Position numbers and translations under genes: made by a program. Source: Salvator merianae (lineage: Eukaryota; Chordata; Lepidosauria; Squamata; Teiidae). From it: a stretch of 64,000 nucleotides of DNA. The stretch covers positions 136,376,941 through 136,440,940 of the forward strand of contig QVOM02000034.1 of assembly GCA_003586115.2 (NCBI GenBank), read 5' to 3'. Shown piece after piece: positions 10,965 through 22,900 of this stretch. The notes under the pieces are model-generated. The model had not been told where the DNA came from. It saw only the letters and a list, made by a program, of their open reading frames with translations, and did no database searches. Every line of letters begins with the position of its first letter. The stretch's first letter is position 1.

Positions 10965-12028
10965 GCCAAGGGAGGGAGAGAAATAGCTCCTTCTCTGCCC
11001 AAGGCTTCTGACCAACTCAGAGGCAGGGTGGAATTCTCGGCCCTTTATATTCTGCCATCTGTCCGTTAGAACACCTTTCAAAAGGAAATAGGCTGGTTAT
11101 TGGCTGAACCACCTGTAGAAGTCAACATGTCAATCATGTCTCAACTGAATCCCAAGCATGTCCATCGTGTTCCAACTTCTGGCGCTAAGCCCAGGATAAC
11201 TGACAGAGCCAGTCAGGAACCCTGCATGAACATTTGATCATGCAGTGGCTAGAACGTATCTCTTTGCTGTGGTTGCAGGTGAAATCTCAATTGGCGGAAG
11301 CGGCGGAAGCTGAGAGGGAGAAGAACTGCCTGGAAATATGCGTATATTGGCTGACCTGAAGAACAGAGCCACGTTTCTCATATCAAACAAAAGCTTTCCA
11401 TATTTTTTCATGGCTTCTTTTTTCTGACAACACAGAGATTAGTATGTGAATTCTTGCAATTACCCAAAACAACTAAGATTGTATGAATGTAGCTCTATGT
11501 GGTCTGTATAGAGGTTGGTTTAATCTTTGATCTTTAGCAGTTCAGTCCAGGCTTCAACAAACAATTAAGAAATTAGGATGATAATGGACAGCCTTATCTG
11601 CGGATTTATATAAGGGCCGCTGCCCTGAGGGCCACTCTGACCAGGCCTCCTTTTGCTTGATTTGCTGTTTAATACTGTTTTAGCTCATTCACTGTACTTT
11701 TTGTTTGTTTGTTTTGTGGGGAGGGAATAATGTGTCAAGGCAGGAATGGAGGGGAAAAACTGTCACAGGGGGCTACCATCCCTGTGGTGATGGGCAGGTG
11801 GAGATGTGGCACTGGTTGGCAGAAGCAACAGATTAGGAGAAGGAGTGTTAGATGTATTAAAGCTCCTTCTGTTCTGCCTTCCAACTGGCAGAATTTGGGG
11901 ATGCCTCTCAACTGGTCCACTGCCCTGGTGCTGCTGCTTTTGAATGCCAACTCAGTCCAGAATAAAACATCACTCACCCGCAACTTACTGTAATTCTGGA
12001 TGAAGGGACTATTCTGGCATGCATTACT
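10965..12028. other. Region upstream of the predicted minus-strand gene
   Basis: About 1 kb without a recognised gene. A promoter or non-coding first exon of the minus-strand gene could lie here, but nothing specific can be assigned. A T-rich run with TTTGTTTGTTTG sits at 11700-11715. Confidence 0.35.
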
Positions 12029-12278
12029 GAGACCTGGATAGATGAACTGGGTGGGCCTAGTCTTACCCAGCTTTGTCCCCCAGGTGCAGCACTGTTCTAG
12101 ACTGGTGGGGAGGGGAGGGGTTGTTGCTGTAGTCCATAAGACTTCTATCCCTCTTAGCAGACAATCAGTTTGCTCTATGACTGGGTTTGAGGGGCTGTTT
12201 TTGTTTTTGGGCCAGAGAGAAAGAATAGGGATGTTGCTGGTGTACGGCCCACCCCGCTGCCCAGCAGCCTCCCTATCT
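12029..12278 (+). mobile_element. L3/CR1-like LINE, endonuclease part (5' segment)
   Basis: A frame with FLGQRERIGMLLVYGPPRCP, typical of the apurinic endonuclease domain of CR1-group LINEs, is interrupted at 12278 and resumes at 13096 with ELVEVV...VVLGDFNIHAE. This is the first of three segments of one element. Frameshifts and stops show it is inactive. Confidence 0.75.
12258..12278. repeat. 21-bp direct repeat, left copy
   Basis: Identical to 13096-13116 (it begins TGCCCAGCAGCC). Both copies represent the same codons of the LINE endonuclease, so this is a duplication made when the segment 12279-13095 was inserted. Confidence 0.9.
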
Positions 12279-13095
12279 TGCCCAGAAGCAAGTGGTGGGG
12301 CACCGTGTAAGACAGGATGCTGCACTAGATGGGCTGTGACCTGCTTTGGCAGGGCTCCTCTTATGTTCTTATCTAGAATGGATGCCTAGGTACCAGCTCC
12401 AGGCTGGAGAGACAGGCAGGATGCCTCTACAGGCCACTTGCAGGGAGTTGAGAGCAGGTAAAAGTTTTGCTACTGATCTACCAGGCATCACTTACTTGTT
12501 CTGCGATATTTGGTTATTCTGGAATAAAGCATGGATATTCCAGAATACCTATGCTTTATTCCAGAATATCCAAATATAGTAGGGAAAAGTAAGCGATGTC
12601 TGGATGCAGCCCTTTCTTAAGTTTCAGTGGATTTGGCCACTGCTTCTTCCCATACCCTTTTAAAAACAGGTTTATGTCTCTGTCCACTAAGGCACATGAA
12701 CAGGAGTCATCTAAATCAGCTGACACTTTTCAGAGGAAAATGTTTCCTGTCTGTTCATAAACGCCTTCAGTAAATTGGCTCTCCCTGTGCCACTGAAAGG
12801 ATTCCAGGAGACATTCTTTGCCTGGGATTACAAATACGGTAACTTCACACACCGACTGTCATTTCTGCCTCTGTCCACAAGATGGAACTTGGAGAAACAG
12901 AGCTACATTGTAGGAGGAGAAAACGTTCGTTCTCCTTGGGAGTCTAGGAACACACACAGACATTTTCTGAGGTTCCTTGGAAACAGATCATGCCTTACAT
13001 TCTCTGCTTCCTGATTCTGGCTCTCCTGGAATCACACCTGGCCATGGGAGGCACGGATGCCTGCTAGAACGGCCAAGGGCACGCTCAGCTCTGCA
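12279..13095. mobile_element. 817-bp segment inserted into the LINE
   Basis: Lies between perfect 21-bp duplications of LINE sequence. It holds a 3' LINE tail (12279-12372, ending in CTCTTATGTTCTTAT), part of the upstream portion of the same tail family (12390-12470), a 123-bp foldback (12481-12603), and about 490 bp not recognised (12604-13095). No poly-A or microsatellite tail abuts the right-hand duplication, so it is not a simple LINE insertion. Confidence 0.7.
12481..12603. mobile_element. Foldback (hairpin) miniature element
   Basis: The left arm contains ATATTTGGTTATTCTGGAAT and the right arm ATTCCAGAATATCCAAATAT. The arms match over about 60 bases, with only a few differences, from CCAGGCATC at one end to GATGTCTGG at the other. 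The structure is that of a MITE or foldback transposon; the superfamily could not be determined. Confidence 0.7.
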
Positions 13096-15263
13096 TGCCC
13101 AGCAGCCTCCCTATCTGAACTGGTTGAAGTGGTATCTGATGTGGTTCTCGAGGCCCCTGCCACAGTAGTGTTGGGGGATTTTAATATCCATGCAGAGACT
13201 ATCCTCTGTGGACCAGCTCAGCTCTTCATGGCCTCCAGCCATGGGGCTGTCTCAGTTTGTAAGTGGCCCAACTCACACAGCAGGCCATATCCTTGATCTG
13301 GTCTTTGCCACAGAGCCGACTGGTGAGAATCCATTGATAGGAGGGCTGGTGGTAAGCCAATTGCAATGGACAGATCACTCACTGGTAAAATTTGGACCTG
13401 TGGAGGGGGACCCATTGAGATGGTCCACCCCTGGAGACTTATGGAACATGGGCAATTCCTGAATGCTCTGGGGGTTTCTGGTTGGCATGGATGACACTCC
13501 TGCTAAGGTCTGGTATCTCTCTGGAATCGGGAGATGAACAGGGCCATTGACATGATTGCTCCCAAGTGCCCTCGGCATGCCTGTGGAGCCCGTAAAGCAC
13601 CCTGGTATTTCACAGAATTATGAGCAATGAAACAAGAAAGTTGATGGCTAGAGCGCAGGTGGCGTAAACTCCACTGGGAATCTGACCAAACACAGGCTAG
13701 AATACATTATCGTGCCTACCGTGTGCCAGTGATCGCGACGAAAAGGTCTTATTTCGCCACCACCATTATGTCCTCAAGTAACCATCCAGCAGAAGCTCTT
13801 CTGAGTAGTAAATGGCCTTATAAAATCAAACCCAAGAAAGCAAGGGCAATTGCCATGCTGTGATGAATTTGCATGGCACTTTGAGGGCAAAGTTGCTCAG
13901 ATTTGTGGGGGATTGGATGTCACAGTTGAGAATAATCCAGAGAAAGTGTCCAGAGAACCGTCTGGTCCAGTTACTTTGGATCAGTTTCAACTATTGCAGT
14001 CTGAGGATGGTGGACAAACTGCTTGCTAGGGTTCAGCCTACTACATGCCCTCTAGATCCTTGCCCTTCTCAGTTGATAAAAGCAAGCAAGGAGAGCATGA
14101 CGAGGTGGGGCATCCTTGAGAGATGGGGTGGTCCCACTGGCTCTTAAAGAGGTGGTGATATGGTCCCTCCTCAGGAAGTCCTCCCTAGACCCAGATGATT
14201 TAAACAACTATTTCCCAGTGGCCAACATACCATTTTTGAGCAAGGTATTAGAGAGGACCATACTGTTCAACTGCAGGCATGCTTGGAGGAAGCTGATTAT
14301 CTAGACCCATTTCAATCTGGTTTCAGGTCTGGTTATGGCACAGAAACCACCTTGGTCACCCTACTTGATGACCTTCTCTGGGAGAAGATAAGGAGAATGC
14401 AACTCTATTGGTTCTCCTGGATCTCTTGGAGGCTTTTGACACCATTGATAATAACATCCTTCTGGAGAGACTTAGGAGCTGGAGACACTGTGTTATAGTG
14501 TTTCCCCTCCTATCTCCAAGGCCGATTCCAGAGGGTAGTTGTGGGAGATTCCTGCTCGGCATCCTGGGAATTCAGGTGGGGTTCCTCAGGGATTGATCTT
14601 ATCTCCCATGCTTTTCAATATCTATATGAAGCTGCTGGGGGACGTCATCAGGAGATTTGGAATGAGGTGTCATCGATATGCAGATGACTCCCAACTCTCC
14701 ACCTCTGTGCCATCTGAATCATGACAGGTGGTTAAAGTGCTGGACAGGTGCCTGGACACAGTAATGGGCTGGATGAGGAGCAGTAAACTGAATCTGAATC
14801 CGGACAAGACGGAGGTGCTGTGTGTCAGAGGGTCACAGGTCCATGAAGTTGGGAGGCATCTGGCCCTCGATGGGGTTGCTTTGCCCTGGAAAGGACAGGT
14901 GATGAATCTGGGTGTACTCTTGGACTCTACATTTATGCTTGAAACTCAAGTGGAGCCAGTGGCCAAGAATGCATACCTCCAGCTATGGCTGGTTTGCCAA
15001 GTACGACCCTTTCTGGATAGAGATGATCTGGCCACAGTAATCCATGCTTTGGTAACTTCCAGATTAGATTACTGTAATGCACGTTACATGGGACTACCCT
15101 TGAAGACAGTTTAGAAGCTGCAGCTGGTGCAGAATCCAGCAGCAAGACTGCTGACTGGAAGGGCTGACCAGATGCATATCATGCCAGTCTCAAAAGAGCT
15201 GCACTGGCTGCCAATTCACTACTGAGCCCACTACCTTAACCTATAAGGCTTGGGCCCCAAATA
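13096..15263 (+). mobile_element. L3/CR1-like LINE, endonuclease to reverse transcriptase
   Basis: Continues the element from 12278. Readable pieces in order: VVLGDFNIHAE (endonuclease), FRSGYGTETTLVTLLDDLL, VLLDLLEAFDTIDNNILLERL, GVPQG with LSPMLFNIYMKLLGDVIRRF (RT), the RT catalytic region HRYADDSQL at about 14690, then MGWMRSSKLNLNPDKTEVL and [20 protein letters not shown]. The copy is split over several frames with stops, so it is inactive. Assignment to the L3/CR1 branch is by resemblance. Confidence 0.85.
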
Positions 15264-15878
15264 CACTGGCGTAGCGAGGGTGGTGTGGGGGGGGGGCGGA
15301 GCGCCCCGGGTGGCGCGTTGTCCGGGGCGGGCGCGCGCTCATCGCCCCGGGCGGCGTCCGCGGTCGTCGTCGGCCCGCCGGGCGGCGTCCGCGGTCGTCG
15401 TCGGCCCGCCAGGTGGCGGCCGCGCTCATCAGCTTGTCGCCCTGGCCCGCGCGCCGGCGGACGTGCTCGTCGCTTCGTCACCCGGCCTGCCAGCGTGTGT
15501 GTGGGCGGAGCCAGCGAGCGCGCATGCGTGCAGGTAGGGCCATCGAGGCCGCCGCCGGGCGGGCCGGGGCGAGGAGCGCGACTCCCGCCGGGCGGACCGG
15601 GGCGACGAGCGAGGCCGCCGTCGGGCGGGCCAGGGCGACGAGCGCGTCTCCCGCTGGGCGGGCCGGGGCGACGAGCGCGACGCCTGCCGGGCGGGCCGGG
15701 GCGAGGGGCGAGGCCGCCGCCGGGGCGAGGGGCGAGGAGCACGGGCCGGGGCGAGGAGCGTGGCATGCGCAGTCGCTGGCCCCGCCCACACACATGCGCA
15801 GTCGCTGGCCCCGCCCCTAGCCCCGGGCGTCAAAATGGCTAGTCGCCCCGGGTGGCAAAGCGGCTCGCTACGCCACTG
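15264..15878. mobile_element. GC-rich non-autonomous hAT-type transposon, 615 bp
   Basis: Terminal inverted repeats CACTGGCGTAGCGAG (left) and CAGTGGCGTAGCGAG (right, read inward) differ at one base. Both ends are flanked by the identical 8-bp duplication CCCAAATA (15256-15263 and 15879-15886), as in hAT transposition. The interior is extremely G+C- and CpG-rich and includes at least five copies of a roughly 33-bp unit with GGGCGGGCCGGGGCGA at about 15550-15760. Long frames on both strands are a product of composition; no transposase is present. It is inserted in the LINE 3' region and thus post-dates that insertion. Confidence 0.9.
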
Positions 15879-16262
15879 CCCAAATACCTGAAGGAACGTC
15901 TTCTCCCAGATTGACCTGCCCGTGCCTTACAATCTGCAGATGAGGCATTTCTCGTTGCACCACCACCTTCAGTAGCTAGAGGGGTGGGCACCTGGGATAG
16001 GGCCTTTTCAGTGGTGGCCCCTAGACTGTGGAACACTCTTCTCCCTGTGGTGCATCAAGCTTCCTCACTTTAAATCTTTAGGAGAGCAGTGAAGATGCAC
16101 CTATTTACTCTCGCCTTTGGCTAAAAATACAGGTTTCCCTCCCCAGTTTCAGGCCTGCAAATACCGCTTTATTCGGTGCCTTTTACGTTCTGTTTTTTAT
16201 GGCTGTAATCCACCCTGAGACCTTCAGGCTTTGGGTGGGATAAAAATGCAAATAAAAAATAA
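15879..16262 (+). mobile_element. L3/CR1-like LINE, 3' end
   Basis: Sequence directly continuing the LINE across the hAT insertion (the target CCCAAATA is duplicated), ending in an untranslated tail with GGGTGGGATAAAAATGCAAA and a short A-rich run. This is the usual 3' end of this LINE group in reptiles. Confidence 0.8.
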
Positions 16263-16990
16263 AGTTATGGTTGGAGATGATTAATCTGTTCCCTCAAGAG
16301 AATTAACAGCTGCCCTGCTTACAAACATGTGGTGTCCTAATGATGGTAAGGTTACTACAGCGGGTCCCACATCTCTGTTTTAGCCTGTGGTTCTTGCCTT
16401 AGTCTCAGAATGATAGCATCCTGTTAATAAAATTTATTTATAAGGCTTGATAGTTTCTGCGTTTCGAATGAAAGGGAGCGGGTAGTTCGACCTCGACTGC
16501 GGCGATTGAGGGAGAGAGTCGACAGTTCTAAGTATACGTCCGTCTTTGAAAACGTAACAGAAATATCTCTGATTCTTGTCTAATGAAGAGCCTTCTACGT
16601 TTTACTTTATCCTAATAAAGGGATTATCAACTATAGATTGCATACAGAGTCGGTGTTCTCTTTGCTTTAGATCTCACGTTCGAAAGGTGAGAGCTCTGTT
16701 GTACGTATGACCAGCAGTATCCGGACTGGAATAGACTTTTACTAATAATAGTGCGGACGGCAGTCAGTCGACTTCGCTCTCCATCAGCATGAAATGTCAG
16801 GGTGAGAAAACAGAGCAGCGATGAAGGGAAAGAAATCTCACCATCTCGTCCAGTCCGAAAGATGCTTCTGTTCGCTCTATCCACCTACTTTATTCAAGAC
16901 TTTCCACGACACTCTGCCTCCAGACTGTTTCGCAAAATGTAACAAAAACAAAACAGGTCACGCCCATTTATAAGCTTCCTTTTTACAGCC
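16263..16990. other. CpG-containing upstream region of VAMP4
   Basis: Contains several CpG sites (for example GTTCGACCTCGACTGCGGCG near 16480) and an AATAAAG at 16613. Some features recall a retroviral-type long terminal repeat, but I could not find matching ends or target duplications, so no element is called. It may form part of the VAMP4 CpG island. Confidence 0.35.
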
Positions 16991-17002
16991 CCACCCCAGT
17001 TG

Positions 17003-17018
17003 TTATTGGCTCCGCCCA
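17003..17018 (+). promoter_or_regulatory. VAMP4: VAMP4 core promoter: inverted CCAAT box plus GC box
   Basis: ATTGG at 17005-17009 is followed at once by CTCCGCCCA, an NF-Y and Sp1 type pair, in a CpG-rich TATA-less context about 220 bp before the first donor site. A GCCATTTCCG motif near 17209, like a YY1 site, lies inside the presumed first exon. Confidence 0.6.
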
Positions 17019-17049
17019 CTCTACAAAATCCGGCGGCCGGCTGGTGCTG

Positions 17050-17233
17050 AACCTGGAGAGTAAAGCATCTGGGAGGGCTTACGGATGCTAGTACTGCGGC
17101 AGTTGTTTCCATCGATGTGCTGGCACTCGCTTACTCTTCCTATGTCAGGAGCGCCGAGTGATCGATAGAGCAACAGCTGACGACAATTCTTCCTTACGGC
17201 ACCACCGGCCATTTCCGTGCCGGCCCTGAAAAG
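17050..17233 (+). other. VAMP4: VAMP4 exon 1, non-coding (approximate start)
   Basis: CpG-rich sequence ending at the donor GAAAAG|GTGAAG. The coding sequence begins in the next exon at 19930, so this exon would be 5' UTR, as in human VAMP4. The transcription start is inferred only from the promoter motifs. Confidence 0.5.
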
Positions 17234-17739
17234 GTGAAGCAGGGAAGGGGCTATTGTGGGAGGTAGCTGGTTTTGTCCTTTTCGGGAATGCCTGTGTAGG
17301 TAAGCAAGAGGCCCCAGAGCAAAGAATGAGCGAGAGAGGGAGGGGGCGTGCTTAGAAGCCTTTTAAAGATGGAACTCGTGGGAAGGAAGAAGGGAACCCT
17401 CCTGGGCTGGGATCAGAAGGGCTCGGGAGATGAAGAGATGTGTAGCATGTGAATGTAGGGGACTGTGAATGGAGGAGGGATTTAGGTCTCTGCCTGTGGG
17501 TACAGGTGAGGATGATGGGTGGGCTGTAGAGGAACGGTCTCTAGGGCGAGGCCCACCATGGGATCTGATGGAGGAGATACGTGATTGCCTACAGATGCCC
17601 AGTGCTCTACTGCCAAGTTTTTAAAAGGTGGATCTAGATGCAAACAGGAGGAAGGCTGAAATTGCACAGGGATTGTGCCACAGTGGAAAGACTGCTTTCT
17701 TCTGTAATCCTGTGCATTAATCAGAGTTTATGCTAACTC

Positions 17740-17895
17740 CTCACTCCAAAGGCCATTTTCAGGGAGTCGAGAGCAGGTGAAGCTTTTGCTTGAGAATGGC
17801 CAGAAGCAATTGGTAGGCCACTGGGTGAGACAGGATGCTGGACTAGATGGGGCATGGCCTGATTCAGCAGGGCTTCCCTTATATTCACTGTATGT
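17740..17895 (+). mobile_element. 3' tail of a LINE family ending in TTCTTATG-like sequence
   Basis: Reads AGGGAGTCGAGAGCAGGTGA, then GACAGGATGCTGGACTAGATGG and a diverged terminal motif. It matches the 3' end of the LINE at 46.3-48.2 kb and the copies at 12.3 and 31.7 kb. Located in VAMP4 intron 1. Confidence 0.65.
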
Positions 17896-19161
17896 TCAAA
17901 TCGGGAGCCTCAGACTAGTTCACTGAATGTCTGTTGACCACCTATTACCACTCCCAGTCCTTACTGTCATTGCCATGTCCCCTGAGTCCCGTGATAGCCA
18001 CCACCTCGCAACATGCCAGGGGAAGGGCACAAGGATGATCACCTCTCTGTTCCATGCTGCTATTTGGGAGATCCAGAGAGGACAGTTGCCAGCAAACTTG
18101 GTCCTCTCTATAACTGCCATGATTCCCAGAAAACTGGGTCCACCAATCATCCATCCTGTCTTCTCACCCACCAAGTCACAGCAAGGTCTGGAACGGTAAT
18201 CAATTACTTCTGTAGTCCTCACCATCTCTGCTACATCTCTGGGAGGAGGATGGTGAGATTGTGTTCTCCTAGCCCTCTGATTGTAATGGCAAGAATTGGA
18301 AAGATATTATGTTGCTGCCTTTGCTATGGTTCCTGTAGAACAGGGTTAGCAGCAACTGCTGGGGCAAGAACTGAAGAGGCACTTGATTTTCTCTCCAGTC
18401 CTCACAGAACTCCCATGTATTTAGAGAGGGATACCTGGCAATTAGTTCCTTACAATTCTATATTATGACTCCTCTGTTTACCTTCATCAGATCTATAGTT
18501 CAGCTAATTTCAACTCTGCATCCTAAACTTAAAAAAATATAAAAGAAACATGCATTGCAAAATTAAAAAAAGCTATACTTAGTGTGGTGACATTAGATCT
18601 TTGTGATACAGAACTTGTTTTCATTGGTTGCATTCTAGTGTTTCTTAGCATTGCTTTCTTGATTGTGAAATATTCCTGATCAAACATCATTCAGATTATA
18701 CTGAAAGGCATGTCTGTGTTGCTGTGTAGATCTAACTAATTTTAGATTTATCACTGCAATCTTGTTTCTGAGATATCTTTGTATCTTTGGGAAGTTGTAT
18801 GCTTTTCTGGGTGGAAGGATGTTTGGGCTTTGTGAGGATTCTGAAATGCCTATTAAACCTGCAGGGCAGCATTCCTTCTGTTAGGGTTAAAACACAGAGG
18901 AAGTTGGAAGTTTGATGACATAAGCCGCAAATTGGTCATAGGGTTTGATCTCATGGTACTCTTCCTGCTCTGGGTAAATTACTAGCAATAAACTTCCTGC
19001 ACTCTTTTAAAATATCTACTCTCTGTAACTTTGTAAATTATAGATATTCTTGGTATCTTCTTATTTTTTAAATATTTTTAAAATGACCATCTTTATTCCC
19101 CTGAATTTATTTTTGCCAGCAAGAACCCTTGGTCTCTATGTGAAGTAAAATTGCTCTAGTC

Positions 19162-19366
19162 CAGTGATCCCTAACCTGGGTATGTGTACCCCTGGGGTAT
19201 GAACGAGGATATTTAGGGGTATGTGAAAAAAAATTGAATAATGGCGGAAAAGGCGCTTACAGTTACAACATATAAATTTGAAATAACAACAACTACTATG
19301 TAGGGTACAATTTTTAGGAATTGGCTGCCAAGCGATACGCAAGTGAAAAAATGTTGGAGATCACTG
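19162..19366. mobile_element. Short hAT-like element, 205 bp
   Basis: Begins CAGTGATCCCTAACCTGGG and ends GTTGGAGATCACTG, giving imperfect terminal inverted repeats that start with CAG. The flanks CTCTAGTC and TCCTAGTT match at 5 of 8 positions, compatible with an old 8-bp duplication. Located in VAMP4 intron 1. Confidence 0.6.
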
Positions 19367-19872
19367 TCCTAGTTTGTTGATCTTTCACTTCTAAACATCC
19401 CGATTCTATTTCAGTGTTTGTAAGAGAAAGCCTCGACACTAACTTCAAAGGAAATGGTTTTTTTAATATTATCTGCTTAAAGGCTTTCTTTACAATCTTT
19501 TAGCCATTACTGATAATGGTGAGTTTTAAAATCCTGTTTACCGTTCTATAAAAAAAGCTTTAATGAACAAAGGCTTTTTAAAATTTAAAAGCACATCCCA
19601 TGCTTAGAATCTGGATGAAAGAAGGAAGCATGTAGAAAGTTCTGTTTTGAAGTGGCTGCCTCTGAAATATTCTTGATTCAGGTCATGTAAGAGCGCATTG
19701 GTAACAATGATATTTTAAAAGGTATCGGAGAATCCCAGTGTTTAATATTCTGTTCTGTGTACCAATCTGTATTGGAAATTATGAGTGCCTCTGTGAACAG
19801 TCTAAAATGATGACTAAAACTAAATGCTAACTAAATTATTGGTGTCTTTTTCTTTCACTTCTGTCTCTGCAG

Positions 19873-19995
19873 TGAATTTTTCCTTCCCTCCTTATACTGG
19901 GTTGGTAAAATCAACAGTTGCCTGAAAACATGCCTCCAAAATTCAAGCGCCACCTCAATGATGATGACGTTACTGGGTCAGTGAAAAGTGAGAGG
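19873..19995 (+). CDS. VAMP4: VAMP4 exon 2: start codon and N-terminus
   Basis: Acceptor CTCTGCAG at 19872 and donor GAGAGG|GTGAGT at 19995. The ATG at 19930 starts [20 protein letters not shown]; the start context is AAACATGC. 66 coding nt. Confidence 0.95.
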
Positions 19996-22900
19996 GTGAG
20001 TGCTTGTGAGCAGCAGTCTGGCTTGGCTGTAGAACTGCAGAGTTGGAAGGGCCCCACTTATCATCAAGCCCTTCCTGAAAAATACAATATTGCTTTAGGC
20101 ACCTGAGAATAATTGGAACTCATATGATCATGCAGTGTTGTTTCAACTCAAGGGGTTAAGTTGAGTTAATGCTCAGATGACAGGCTGCATTCAAATTGCC
20201 CTGAGCTTCTGAAGACAACAGCAGGCTGTGGTGAAACAAATAACCTAGTTTCTAAAGTGTGTAATACACTTCTGTACAACTATTACTTGTAAGTTTTCAA
20301 CCCTAACTTAGTGATAGCTTCAACATACAACTGCTGTGAAGTTTTGGACTAGGTTAATAAACAAAAATTATCGTTATCTTAGAGTTTTAGGATGTCTTCT
20401 TAAATTCCCAAGGTGCATAAATACATAGCAAATTGTGAGGTAAGCTAGTGTTACATTTTAATACAAAATACAACTCCCTGTTCAAGGCAAAATAGAACAA
20501 AATACTGTATTTTGTGTGATAAAAGGCATGATTTGTTTCCAAAAACATGTCCCTTAAAATTGCCCTCTGCCTTATCTCCTGAAGGGAAGATTTGGAAGGT
20601 ATTGCCCAGACAGGTATATTCTCTTGTCTGTCATGAGGCATTTTTGCCTCATTCAACTTGCTTTGAGAGAAAGTCCCACCCTTATCAAAATGGAGGGTGA
20701 AATAGCTAATCTCAGGCCTGCCTGTAGGCATTTGACTCCCCTGGGGCCATTCCTGCCACGCAAAACACCAGCAGCCACCGATCTGCTTGGGGCGATGTAC
20801 TGGAGCATAGGATGGGTGAGCTGGTGGCCCTCAGCTACTGTCTCATCTGTGCAGGTTCTCACACAGATCAGCTAACAAGATGGGCACAACGTTCAGCAAG
20901 TTGGGTGGTATTCAGCTCCCCCTGCCTTTAATATCAGATCTCCTCTATTTGAGTGCTTGCTGGATCACGTGAGTGGCAGCCTTAGTTCCCCCTGCTATGT
21001 TATTCATTATCCTTGACCACTTTTCATTATCCCTTGCCCCTCAGTTCAGGCACACCTTCTTTTGTGTGTTTTTCCCCACACCATTTCGTCTCTCAGTGCT
21101 GTTTTTCTACGGGAATCGAGCACAGAGAGGTCCATCTTGCTCCCAGCACCTCCTCTGGGAATCACATTTTAAAACAAAAAGCTAAAACTATTTCAAAGAA
21201 AGCTGCTAAAATCACCATGTCTGTTGCTCTGTGGCTTCCACGCTGCACTGGATGTGTAAAGCTGCAGTGAGCGGTGGAGCCCCTGTCAAGCCCAGCAGCT
21301 CCTGCTGGCTCCCCTGGCATCTTTCTCTCTTTCCTGGCTGCAGTTGCTTCTTCATGCCACCCAGAGCTCCTGCCACTGGTGTCTTCCTGGCTGCCTGTTT
21401 GCTGAACGTTGTGCCCAACTCGCTGGCCAACTTGCATGAGGAGCTGTGCTGGGGAAACCTCCCAGTAGTTGGGGGGGGGGGCAGTGATGGGGATGAGGAT
21501 CCTTGCTTATCTGCTTTACATTCCAGCATATCTGGTGGATGAGCAAAAGTGCCTTGTGGCGGGCAATGCGATAGATATTTGGCCTTTTGCTTTTTGACAG
21601 GTATGTTCCCTGGCAGTTTTCTTGGTAGCTGGAGCAAGTCCCTTACAGACAAACACCTGAGATTGAGCTGCTGCTTTCCCCCCTCTTGCCTTGGTGCTTC
21701 TTTCCAGAAGGAAGGGTCAAGTGGGGTATCAGTTACACAGCTGCTGTGTAGATGCTGGAGTGGCTGTTTTTTGCGTTGTTGCTGGCTGCTGCTTCCCATA
21801 TTATTTTGGTTTTAATTTTTTGCTTCATATTGTTAGAAGCTACTTTATCCTAAAAGAGTCTTGTAATTTTTATAAATATAAATATAAAATAAATGAAATG
21901 AAATGTCATCCAACAACAACCAAAAAGAGAACAAAAATCATTTAAAAATAGGATTAAAATAATCCAATCATCCATTCCCAAATTTTTACTACCACTGTTT
22001 TATAAAATGTGGACAAAATGAACTAAGGTGGTGGACTGCTAATGGTGAACTAACCTGTGCTTTGAAGAAGCAAAGTATCTTATCTCGTGACAAAAAGGTC
22101 ACCAGGTCAAATACCAAACTAACTGAGGGGCCACCGTTGAGAGTGTCCTGTTACTTGCTGCACCTCTCTAAACCAGGGCTGCCAACTTTGGCTAAAATCA
22201 GCCAAATATCAGCTACACCTGGCTTTGTGTATGGTTAGGATAATTAGTCTGGCTGATTATCTGGCAGTCCTGCTCTAAACCTGTATTGAAGAGGCACTTT
22301 GAGAAGGGCTTCAAAGCTAGAGTGGACTGGATTACAGAGGGGCAAATGGAAACAGGTGTTTTGCAAGGCACTGAAGTTATGACCAGTGCAGCGTTTTGTA
22401 GCTCAAACCAGATATGGAACTTGAACTCTTTAAACCAATAAAAAAGCTTTAGTGACTGGCCTTTTTTATTCCTTAAAAAGAATTGAAAAAATAGAGAATT
22501 AAGTCTAGATATTTTGTAAGAATGTTGGCTTTCACAGCTGGTTATCATTTCATTCATTGGAATTTCTGAGGTGTTCTGCGCCTGGAGTTCAGTTTGGAAC
22601 CTGTGTTTTTGGATGTAACTCTGAACATGGATATTGTATTTACATCTGAAAGCTCGGGTTCTAGACTGAAGTCTTGAACACGGCAGAATACAGTAATCCT
22701 CTAGATACTTTGGTGGACTAGGCCAAGCCCTGCCCACTCCAATCACTCTATGCTCAATTCAGATGAAGCGTGGACTGGACTACAGCACCCCAGATGGTGC
22801 CCTAGTCTGGAATAGGTATAGACCTCTTTAAAGAGGTCTACAACTGGTCCAGCACTGGTGTGGTGGACAATGGAGATAGGAGGATGGCATGCACCCCATA

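Larger units (their letters stand above)
17234..19872 (+). other. VAMP4: VAMP4 intron 1
   Basis: From the donor GTGAAG to the acceptor TTCTGTCTCTGCAG. It contains the LINE tail and the hAT-like element listed separately. The rest, including 17.9-19.1 kb, holds no recognised gene. Confidence 0.6.

Noticed and set aside
15285..15842. 185-codon frames on both strands in the GC-rich block
   Set aside because: They lie inside the hAT-type element. Stop codons are simply rare at this base composition, and the frames are Arg/Gly/Pro/Ala-rich on both strands.
16430..16990. Solo retroviral-type long terminal repeat upstream of VAMP4
   Set aside because: No TG...CA ends, target duplication or primer-binding site was found; CpG-rich promoter DNA explains it equally well.
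21212..21799. 195-codon minus-strand frame
   Set aside because: Starts and ends inside VAMP4 intron 2 without splice signals, overlaps frames open on the other strand, and shows no domain I recognise.
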